Part shown: positions 1 through 5,979 of the stretch, piece after piece
Position numbering within the stretch: position 1 is the stretch's first letter
Layout of the letters: every line of letters begins with the position of its first letter
Origin: Chitinophagaceae bacterium
Lineage (GTDB): Bacteria > Bacteroidota > Bacteroidia > Chitinophagales > Chitinophagaceae
Assembly: GCA_019747455.1 (NCBI GenBank)
Contig: JAIEQT010000309.1
Span: forward strand, 1 to 6,947
Direction of reading: 5' to 3'
DNA length: 6,947 nt
Made by a program: the position numbers and the translations under genes
Notes under the pieces: model-generated
Databases searched by the model: none
What the model saw: the letters and a program-made list of their open reading frames with translations, nothing else
Told to the model about the DNA's origin: nothing

Positions 1-84
1 GATCAAATGGATAAGCCCAAAGACTATTTGCTTATAGCTTCTATATTAACTGATTCACTCAGGGGCCCCCCCGTTGTTACCTGA
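1..84 (+). CDS. Possible 3' end of an upstream gene (27 codons, cut by the window edge)
   Basis: Frame 1 is open from the first base to a TGA at 82-84 and reads as 27 residues, starting DQMDKPKDYLLIAS and ending RGPPVVT. The composition is protein-like, with a charged stretch and then an amphipathic stretch, but I do not recognise a family. The only internal ATG (7-9) would give a 25-residue peptide, so a C-terminal fragment of a larger protein is the likelier reading. About one in ten random frames in AT-rich DNA would stay open this long, so it may be spurious. The end of the frame runs through a G4-C7 block and stops inside the loop of the inverted repeat at 73-99. The previous gene next to an efflux operon is often its regulator, but nothing here identifies one. 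Confidence 0.3.
   Translation, partial: DQMDKPKDYLLIASILTDSLRGPPVVT
62..72. repeat. GGGG-CCCCCCC block (C7 homopolymer)
   Basis: Four G are followed directly by seven C in DNA that is otherwise AT-rich. The first eight bases form a GGGGCCCC palindrome. The tract lies in the possible upstream reading frame, 51 bp before the channel start. Homopolymers of this kind are prone to replication slippage and to sequencing-length errors. Confidence 0.5.
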
Positions 85-99
85 TTTTTTTGTAACAAC
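73..99. promoter_or_regulatory. Perfect 8-bp inverted repeat upstream of the efflux operon; candidate operator
   Basis: GTTGTTAC (73-80) and GTAACAAC (92-99) are exact reverse complements separated by 11 bp that are mostly T. The dyad ends 24 bp before the channel start codon. The half-sites are 19 bp apart centre to centre, close to two helical turns, which suits a dimeric repressor or activator binding one face of DNA. As an RNA hairpin the stem has only three G-C pairs and no T-run follows it, so it makes a poor intrinsic terminator. The symmetry is directly visible. The operator role is inferred and no cognate regulator lies in the window. Confidence 0.4.
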
Positions 100-123
100 A
101 TCTCTTACTTTAAATATTGAATC

Positions 124-1515
124 ATGCTTACTTTCTATTATAGAAAGTACATGGTAGTTGTGGGAATACTCGTTATACTACCTGTATTTTCTTTATTTGC
201 ACAGCAACGATTAACGCTGAAGCAGTTGATTGATGCTGCCCAGTCGTACTTACCCGTTTTAAAACAAAAGCAAGCTTTTATTGATGAGTCTAAAGTTGCG
301 CTCTCCGAAGTAAAACACTCGTTTTTGCCACAGGTGAAATTGAGTGAGCAATTGAATGTTGGCTCTAATAACTCCCTGGCTGGAACTTTTTTTTCTTTCG
401 GGATAACTCCCTCAACATCTGCCGGTGTGAGGGCAAGTAATACGAATGATTTAGTGTCGGGTAATATTGGGGTCATTTATAGCGAATATGAGCTTGCCAA
501 TTTCGGATTGAACAAAGCCAAGCTTGGTAGTGCCAAAGCGAATATTGATCTTCAAGAGGCCAATCTTAAAAAAGAAATGTATTTGCTACAGTTGACAATT
601 GCGCGATTATACTTCAGTGTTGTGAAGTATCAATATCGTCTAAATGCAGATAAACAAAACACTAATCGCTATGAAATAATATTTTTTATTATTCAAGCTT
701 TAACTAAAAGTGGACTTAAGCCAGGCGCAGATTCTTCGCTTGCCAAAGCAGAATTATCCAAAGCGCGAATAAATTATAATCAAACGCTAGGGAAAATTAT
801 GGACCTTAAACAACAACTTAGCTACTTAACGGGTATGGATGCTGATCGCCTCACATTGGATACCACCCAATTGAAGTGGAAGGATAGGGATACCATTTCC
901 GTTACCGCCAAAGTTTCAGAGATAGACCATCCACTACTTGATTATTACTTCAAAAAGAATCAATTGCTAAATGCCAATGAGTATTTGATTAAAAAGAGTT
1001 ATTTGCCTAAGATCGTAGTAGCAAGCGCTTTGTGGGCAAGGGGATCGAGCATACAGTACAATGACAATTTTAAACCCTTATCTGTTGGCCTTGGCTATCA
1101 AAGATTCAACTATGCTATTGGTGTTGCTTTTACATACAACCTTTTAAATGGTATTTATAAAAAAGACAGATTATTATTAAATAACTATCAAAAAAAAGCA
1201 GGTGAGTATGAGCTGTTGCAACAAAAATTAGCGTTGGGATCGGCATCCCTTCAGGCCAATAATGCATTGGCCATCACAAAAGAGAATTTGCTTGAACTAC
1301 CGGTACAGCTCTCTTCTGCCCAAGCTGTTTTTAGTCAAAAAACAGCACAATATAGAGCTGGATTAATATCATTGGTAGACGTAACCAATGCCTCATTCGT
1401 GTTATACCGATCACAAACTGATTATATAGAAACAATCAATGATTGGTACTTGGCTCAACTCGAAAAGGCAGCTTCTTTAGGTACACTTTCACAATTTATT
1501 CAAACAATAAAATAA
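124..1515 (+). CDS. TolC-family outer-membrane efflux channel (OMF/OEP)
   Basis: This 463-residue protein is the outer-membrane duct of the tripartite pump; the family forms trimers with an outer-membrane barrel and a long periplasmic alpha-helical tunnel. Residues 1-26 form a signal peptide: basic RK at 7-8, a hydrophobic core at 10-25 and a probable cut after Ala26, before QQRLTL. The body shows the two repeated OEP halves. Each has a beta-strand segment (about 70-125 and 295-345) followed by long heptad-like helices (about 130-235 and 350-455). The family-typical YRAGLISLVDVTNA stretch sits at 410-423. The length matches the family norm of about 420-490. The start at 124 keeps the basic n-region. 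The next ATG (151, Met10) would lose it but would place the palindrome at 129-149 in the leader. The stop lies 5 bp before the pump gene. Family assignment is firm and substrate is unknown. Confidence 0.94.
   Translation: MLTFYYRKYMVVVGILVILPVFSLFAQQRLTLKQLIDAAQSYLPVLKQKQAFIDESKVALSEVKHSFLPQVKLSEQLNVGSNNSLAGTFFSFGITPSTSAGVRASNTNDLVSGNIGVIYSEYELANFGLNKAKLGSAKANIDLQEANLKKEMYLLQLTIARLYFSVVKYQYRLNADKQNTNRYEIIFFIIQALTKSGLKPGADSSLAKAELSKARINYNQTLGKIMDLKQQLSYLTGMDADRLTLDTTQLKWKDRDTISVTAKVSEIDHPLLDYYFKKNQLLNANEYLIKKSYLPKIVVASALWARGSSIQYNDNFKPLSVGLGYQRFNYAIGVAFTYNLLNGIYKKDRLLLNNYQKKAGEYELLQQKLALGSASLQANNALAITKENLLELPVQLSSAQAVFSQKTAQYRAGLISLVDVTNASFVLYRSQTDYIETINDWYLAQLEKAASLGTLSQFIQTIK
129..149. repeat. 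Perfect 21-bp palindrome (9-bp arms, 3-bp loop) within the first codons of the channel gene
   Basis: TACTTTCTA (129-137) and TAGAAAGTA (141-149) are exact reverse complements around TTA. The dyad covers codons 2-9 of the channel gene as called from 124 and ends one base before the in-frame ATG at 151. In mRNA it would form a hairpin next to the initiation codon. In DNA it has the size and symmetry of a dimeric-repressor site. The repeat is directly visible; either function is inference. Confidence 0.45.
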
Positions 1516-1520
1516 ATACT

Positions 1521-4500
1521 ATGGTTCGTGCAGCTTTAAAAAGGCCTATTACCATAATGGTACTTTTTATAGGATTACTGCTCTTTTCAATAATGGCGGT
1601 AAAAACAATACCCATTGATATATTCCCCAAGCTTAATTTACCAACGATTTATGTGATTGAATCTTATGGCGGAATGAGCCCACAGCAAATGGAAGGCTTT
1701 TTTGCAACTCGTTTGCAAGATCAGTTTTTGTATGTAAATGGCATTAAGAATATAGAGAGTAAAAATATTCAAGGACTTACCTTGATAAGATTGTCTTTTT
1801 ATGAGGGCACTGATATGGCAGAGGCCTCAGCACAAGTGGCCCTACAGGTAAATAGGGCTTCAAAATTCTTCCCTCCCGGTGCACTACCACCACAAGTAAT
1901 CCGTTTTGATGCCTCTTCGCTACCCGTTGGCGAGTTGGTCTTTAGCAGTAAAACAAAATCTCTTAAAGAAGTGTATGATTTAGCGGTCACACGCATAAGG
2001 CCAATGTTTGCAACAGTCTCAGGATTATCAGCGCCTCCCCCTTTTGGTGCAAACTCAAGATCTGTTGTAATTAATGTAGATCCCGAAAAACTTCGACGAT
2101 TCAACATATCTCCAGATCAAGTAGTTGAAGCAATTTCTAGAAATAATAATATTACTCCCTCTGGAAATCTAAGGGTAAATGAAATGATGTATGTAACAAC
2201 CCTGAATTCATTGGAAGAAAAAGTAAAACATTTCGAAGACATACCCATTAATACCAACGGGTTGGCATCTGTATTTATACGAGATGTGGCAACCGTATCA
2301 GACGCTACAGATATAACTGTAGATTACGCTTTGGTTAATGGAAAGCGCTCTGTATATATCCCTGTTGTTAAAACAGCCGATGCCTCTACCTGGAATGTGG
2401 TTCAGTCACTCAAAGCGAAACTCCCGGAGATGGAAAGCCTATTACCCGATGACGTGAATATAAGTTATGAATTTGATCAGTCTGTTTTTGTCATCAACGC
2501 AGTAAAAAGCCTTATCACTGAAGGCTTATTAGGGGCAATACTTACAGGACTAATGGTTTTATTATTTCTGAAAGATTTACGAAGCAGTATAGTGGTTATT
2601 ATTACTATCCCCATTGCGATACTGTGTAGCGTGCTTTGTTTAAAGTTATTCGGACAAAGTATCAATATCATGACCCTGAGCGGGCTGGCACTTGCTATTG
2701 GCGTACTCGTAGACCAAGCTACGGTAACTATTGAGAATATACATCAGCACCTAGAGATGAATAAAACCAAGCGACAGGCTATTTTAGATGCTTGTGAGGA
2801 AATTTCTTTTCCCTTATTCTTAATACTACTATGTATCCTCGCTGTGTTTGCCCCCTCTTTTATTATGACGGGTGTACCCAAGGCAATGTTCCTGCCACTC
2901 TCTTTATCTATTGGCTTCGCGATGATTTTTTCTTTTTTTGCTGCACAAACACTGGTCCCCGTTATGGCAAATTGGTTGCTAAAACAGGAAAGCTTTAAAT
3001 ATCACCCTACCCAACCACATGCCCATGCGGGTTTAGCTTTGGATTCAGAAGAAATAAACGAAGTGGATACCCATCAAAAACAAGAAATGTTACATTCTGA
3101 TAAACAAGACTTTTTTCAAAGAGTAAAAACAAATCTCGGTATACAACTAGATATCTGGATGCAAAAAAGAAAATGGATCGTTATTGGGTATATAGTAAGT
3201 ACTTTAATGTTAACAGGACTATGCTTTGTTTTTATTGGCAAAGATTTGCTACCGAAAACAAATAATGGACAACTTCAAATAAGAATAAAAGAACCTGATG
3301 GCACAAGGCTCGAAAAAACAGAACGAGACACAAAACAAATATTATCGATTATTAATACTACTGTAGAAGGCCATATTTCCCTTAGCTCGGCATATGTGGG
3401 ATTAATTCCAAGTAGTTATGGTTCCAGTAACCTTTATATTTTTAATAGCGGTACACATGAGTCTTTAGTACAGGTGAATATCGACGAGCGATACAAGTTT
3501 AAGTTGGATGACCTAAAAGATAAATTGAGAAAAAATATTCAACATGCTTATCCATCGATTCGTGTTTCTTTTGAGCCAATTGAGCTAACCGAAAAAATTA
3601 TGGCCCAAGGGGCATCTACACCCATTGAGGTGAGGGTAACCGGGAAAAATTTCGATGAACTTAAGCTCTATGCAAATCGACTTGTGGATACGCTTAAACA
3701 AATCGATTATCTCCGTGATATTCAAATTGCACAGCCTTTAAAATTTCCCACTATCAAAATTAATCTCGACAGATTTCGTCTGGCACAAATGGGTTTAAAC
3801 CTTCAGGATGTTGCGAAGAGTATTTCAGACGCCACTTCCTCGAGCCGGTTTACAGAAAAAATACAATGGCTCGATACAAAAGTTTCATACACCTATCAGG
3901 TTCAGGTTCAGGTACCGGAGTATCTCATGAATTCTGTTGAACAACTTCAATCGATTTCTTTGTATAAAAATAAACCTAGACCAATTTTAGCCGAAGTAGC
4001 CAAATTCTCTATTGATACCTTGCCCGGGGAGTATGACCGAAGCGGGCCTAGAAGATTTTTGACCGTTAGCGCTAATATTTATAAAAAAGATTTAGGTACA
4101 GCCACAGCTCAAGTCCAAAAATCGATTCTTTCGCTTGGGACGCCTCCAAAAGGGTTAATCGCAGAAATGAAAGGTATGTCGTCTTTATTGGTAGAAACAC
4201 TGGATGCTTTGCAAAACGGTTTACTCATAGCTATTGTTGTAATTCTATTGTTATTGGCGGCTAACTATCAATCGTTTAGTGTAGCATTGGTAGTACTGTC
4301 TACTGTGCCTGCTGTATTATTAGGCGCCATGCTATTTTTATTAATAACAGGGGCAACGCTAAATCTCCAATCATACATGGGTATAATTATGAGTACTGGG
4401 GTCTCGGTTGCAAATGCTATTCTGATTGTTACAAATGCTGAATCGCTAAGGCTAACCTATCAAAATTCATTCAAAGCAGCAATTATGGCAACGAGTATAC

Positions 4501-4724
4501 GACTTCGGCCAATCTTAATGACAAGTTTCGCAATGATCGCAGGTATGATACCTATGGCGAGCGGTCTTGGGGAAGCAGGAGACCAGTCGGCTCCTTTGGG
4601 AAGGGCTGTTATTGGTGGACTAATAGCATCAACCATTGCAGCCCTATTAATTGTACCATTAGTGTATGGATGGGTTAGAGAAAAGTCTTCTTTCAAACCC
4701 GTATCTCTAATGCCAGAAAATTAA
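1521..4724 (+). CDS. RND efflux transporter permease, AcrB/HAE-like inner-membrane pump
   Basis: A proton-driven inner-membrane exporter of 1067 residues, full length for the family (about 1000-1070). The ATG at 1521 gives the canonical N-terminus MVRAALKRPITIMVLF; an in-frame ATG at 1443 would add 26 non-conserved residues and overlap the channel gene by 73 bp. TM1 is at about 11-29. A periplasmic porter/docking loop covers 30-330, TM2-TM6 about 331-486, TM7 about 552-573, a second periplasmic loop 574-895 and TM8-TM12 about 897-1052. The IPIDIFPKLNLP motif is at 30-41, and TM4 carries GLALAIGVLVDQATVTIEN (388-406). There is no DFG...DGA heavy-metal signature, which favours the HAE branch. 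By alignment to AcrB, Asp407 is kept (D398), as are Arg971 (R994) and Thr978 (T1001), but Asp408 is Gln399 and Lys940 is Ala964. The cytoplasmic TM6-TM7 loop (489-545) contains five His. Substrate is not determinable. Confidence 0.97.
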   Translation: MVRAALKRPITIMVLFIGLLLFSIMAVKTIPIDIFPKLNLPTIYVIESYGGMSPQQMEGFFATRLQDQFLYVNGIKNIESKNIQGLTLIRLSFYEGTDMAEASAQVALQVNRASKFFPPGALPPQVIRFDASSLPVGELVFSSKTKSLKEVYDLAVTRIRPMFATVSGLSAPPPFGANSRSVVINVDPEKLRRFNISPDQVVEAISRNNNITPSGNLRVNEMMYVTTLNSLEEKVKHFEDIPINTNGLASVFIRDVATVSDATDITVDYALVNGKRSVYIPVVKTADASTWNVVQSLKAKLPEMESLLPDDVNISYEFDQSVFVINAVKSLITEGLLGAILTGLMVLLFLKDLRSSIVVIITIPIAILCSVLCLKLFGQSINIMTLSGLALAIGVLVDQATVTIENIHQHLEMNKTKRQAILDACEEISFPLFLILLCILAVFAPSFIMTGVPKAMFLPLSLSIGFAMIFSFFAAQTLVPVMANWLLKQESFKYHPTQPHAHAGLALDSEEINEVDTHQKQEMLHSDKQDFFQRVKTNLGIQLDIWMQKRKWIVIGYIVSTLMLTGLCFVFIGKDLLPKTNNGQLQIRIKEPDGTRLEKTERDTKQILSIINTTVEGHISLSSAYVGLIPSSYGSSNLYIFNSGTHESLVQVNIDERYKFKLDDLKDKLRKNIQHAYPSIRVSFEPIELTEKIMAQGASTPIEVRVTGKNFDELKLYANRLVDTLKQIDYLRDIQIAQPLKFPTIKINLDRFRLAQMGLNLQDVAKSISDATSSSRFTEKIQWLDTKVSYTYQVQVQVPEYLMNSVEQLQSISLYKNKPRPILAEVAKFSIDTLPGEYDRSGPRRFLTVSANIYKKDLGTATAQVQKSILSLGTPPKGLIAEMKGMSSLLVETLDALQNGLLIAIVVILLLLAANYQSFSVALVVLSTVPAVLLGAMLFLLITGATLNLQSYMGIIMSTGVSVANAILIVTNAESLRLTYQNSFKAAIMATSIRLRPILMTSFAMIAGMIPMASGLGEAGDQSAPLGRAVIGGLIASTIAALLIVPLVYGWVREKSSFKPVSLMPEN

Positions 4725-4751
4725 TTTAAATAAATCAAAAAGTAAAAAACA

Positions 4752-5831
4752 ATGAAACGTAATATAATCTACTGTGTATTAATGATTCTATTTGGTGCAT
4801 GCACCTCGAAAATGGAACAGCGAGAAAAACAAAAACCTCAACCTATAAGATATGCTCTTGCCACCGTAGAAATGGGGGGGCTGTCAGGTATTATAAAATT
4901 ACCGGCACAATTGAATGCTTATCAGGAGGTAAGTATTTTCCCAAAAGTAAATGGATATGTAAAAGCTGTTTTTGTAGATATTGGAACGAAAGTTAAAGAA
5001 GGAGCTAGTTTGATGACATTAGAAGCCCCAGAGCTGGAGTTAGCAGTATCGCAGGCTAGAGAAAGATATGTACGTACAAGGTCCGATTTGTTATTTGATA
5101 AGGAAAAGTACAATAGACTTATTGAGGCCTCCGCAACAGAAGGGGCTATTTCACCCATAGACATATCTACCCTTAAAGCAAAAATTGAAGCAGATAGTGC
5201 CCTTTGCAACGCCGAAAAAGCAAACTGGCAAATTCAACAAACCATGCTTAGCTACTTGCATGTGAAAGCGCCATTTGAAGGCATTATTACAGAACGTAAT
5301 GTTCATCCGGGAGCATTGGTTAGCGCCTCCACAAAAGATAAGCCTATGTTAGAATTAAAGCAAATAGTAAGGTTAAGGTTGCAAGTAGACGTTCCGGAAG
5401 ATATTGCAGTAAGCATAAAAAATAAAGACACCGTGTCTTTTTTTGTAAGTGCCTTACAGGGTAAGAAAATTATTGGAACGGTAAATCGGAAATCAATGAA
5501 TGTAAATACGCAGTTTAGAAGCGAACGCATTGAAGTAGATGTAAAAAATCAAGATGGTTTATTATCATCAGGTATGTATGCCGATGTAATAATTTATTAT
5601 AAAGGAGGAGTTCGCACACTTTATGTACCCAAAACAGCTGTTATAATTTCTACCGAAAAGAAATATGTTTTATGTGTGCGCAATGGAAAAGTTGTTAAAG
5701 TAGATGTTTCCACTGGCAATGCTACCGTTGATAAAGTTGAAGTGTATGGTCTATTACAAAAGGGTGATATAGTGATAACAAATGCTAATGACGAAATTCC
5801 CGATGGCCTCGAAATAGGATTAATTAAATAA
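4752..5831 (+). CDS. RND periplasmic adaptor (membrane fusion protein), lipoprotein
   Basis: This 359-residue adaptor should bridge the pump and the channel. It starts with a lipoprotein signal peptide: KR at 2-3, a hydrophobic core and the lipobox FGAC with Cys17 as the lipidated residue. The two halves of a biotinyl-lipoyl-like fold are visible at about 60-95 (KVNGYVKAVFVDIGTKVKEG) and 169-192 (VKAPFEGIITERNVHPGALV). They are separated by an alpha-helical hairpin (about 96-165) that should contact the channel tip. The beta-barrel spans about 205-285 with the usual LLSSGMYADV turn (270-279), and the membrane-proximal domain closes the protein (about 286-359). The length is normal. It follows the pump by 27 bp with an A-rich leader and no clear ribosome binding site. 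A G7 run (4874-4880) encodes Gly42-Gly43. Substrate cannot be told from the adaptor. Confidence 0.96.
   Translation: MKRNIIYCVLMILFGACTSKMEQREKQKPQPIRYALATVEMGGLSGIIKLPAQLNAYQEVSIFPKVNGYVKAVFVDIGTKVKEGASLMTLEAPELELAVSQARERYVRTRSDLLFDKEKYNRLIEASATEGAISPIDISTLKAKIEADSALCNAEKANWQIQQTMLSYLHVKAPFEGIITERNVHPGALVSASTKDKPMLELKQIVRLRLQVDVPEDIAVSIKNKDTVSFFVSALQGKKIIGTVNRKSMNVNTQFRSERIEVDVKNQDGLLSSGMYADVIIYYKGGVRTLYVPKTAVIISTEKKYVLCVRNGKVVKVDVSTGNATVDKVEVYGLLQKGDIVITNANDEIPDGLEIGLIK
4874..4880 (+). repeat. G7 homopolymer inside the adaptor gene
   Basis: Seven consecutive G occur within codons 41-43 (Met-Gly-Gly) of the adaptor, just after the signal peptide and linker. Any change of length other than a multiple of three would shift the frame early and remove nearly the whole protein. 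In this copy the frame is intact. Confidence 0.5.
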
Positions 5832-5844
5832 AAAACTATTATAA

Positions 5845-5934
5845 TTATCTGCGGCCGCGTACTTGACAATAGGGATAGATTTTAGCGCATACTATGATTT
5901 TAAAAGAGGTTTAAGAGTTCGATTTGGCGGGTAA
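5845..5934 (+). pseudogene. Possible 3' remnant of an outer-membrane beta-barrel-like gene (29 codons)
   Basis: In the gap between adaptor and glycosyltransferase, one frame runs from just after a TAA (5842-5844) to a TAA at 5932-5934 with no ATG. It encodes 29 residues, including LTIGIDFSAYYDF (7-19) and ending KRGLRVRFGG. Alternating polar and hydrophobic residues and an aromatic near the end resemble the last two strands of a barrel protein, with a basic turn between them. No family is recognised. It opens at the GC-only 8-mer GCGGCCGC (5851-5858), which contrasts with the AT-rich surroundings. A frame this long can occur by chance, so this is a tentative call. If real, it is the tail of a gene whose body was lost or replaced. 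Confidence 0.33.
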
Positions 5935-5945
5935 TAAACGCTACT

Positions 5946-5979
5946 TTTTTTCGTTTTTATACCTACATGAACGAAAAAA
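5946..5979. repeat. 10-bp inverted repeat bracketing the glycosyltransferase start codon
   Basis: TTTTTTCGTT (5946-5955) and AACGAAAAAA (5970-5979) are exact reverse complements with a 14-base loop that ends in the ATG at 5967-5969. An mRNA that includes both arms could hold the start codon in a hairpin loop. The stem has only two G-C pairs and would be weak. The downstream arm is fixed partly by codons 2-4 (Asn-Glu-Lys) and the upstream arm is mostly a T-run, so chance is a real alternative. Confidence 0.35.

Larger units (their letters stand above)
124..5831 (+). other. Predicted operon: complete tripartite RND efflux system (channel, pump, adaptor)
   Basis: Three genes on the same strand are separated by 5 bp and 27 bp with no terminator-like structure between them, so one transcript is likely. 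They supply the three envelope layers of an RND exporter: an outer-membrane TolC-type duct, an inner-membrane proton-driven pump and a periplasmic adaptor anchored by lipid. The order channel-pump-adaptor differs from the common adaptor-pump-channel order of acrAB/mex-type loci. The most likely control region is 1-123, which carries the inverted repeat at 73-99. Confidence 0.85.

Noticed and set aside
1..4. GATC at the first bases as a library or cloning junction
   Set aside because: A four-base site at a window edge is common by chance and proves nothing alone.
101..123. Possible Bacteroidota promoter before the channel gene: TTTG at 89-92 with TAAATATT at 111-118 or TACTTTAA at 106-113
   Set aside because: Each -7 candidate matches only four of the six fixed positions of TAnnTTTG in AT-rich DNA, and neither gives a convincing transcription start.
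138..476. Minus-strand open frame of 112 codons opposite the channel gene
   Set aside because: It lies antisense to a well-supported gene and its translation shows no recognisable domain. The other minus-strand frames in the window were rejected for the same reason.
1443..1520. Upstream in-frame ATG extending the pump by 26 residues
   Set aside because: The extension overlaps the channel's conserved C-terminal helix and does not look like an RND N-terminus. The ATG at 1521 gives the canonical start.
3897..3914. Three tandem CAGGTT-like hexamers in the pump gene
   Set aside because: They encode a short Gln-Val alternation in a periplasmic beta-strand, and three imperfect units are not meaningful.
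5863..5898. TTGACA (5863-5868) and TATGAT (5893-5898) resembling a sigma-70 promoter
   Set aside because: The spacer is 24 bp, too long for a sigma-70 promoter. The Bacteroidota consensus also differs, and the boxes lie in a frame that looks coding.
5923..5949. Possible promoter for the glycosyltransferase: TTTG (5923-5926) and TACTTTTT (5942-5949)
   Set aside because: The -7 match is fair, but the 15-bp spacer is shorter than usual and the match lies in a T-run.
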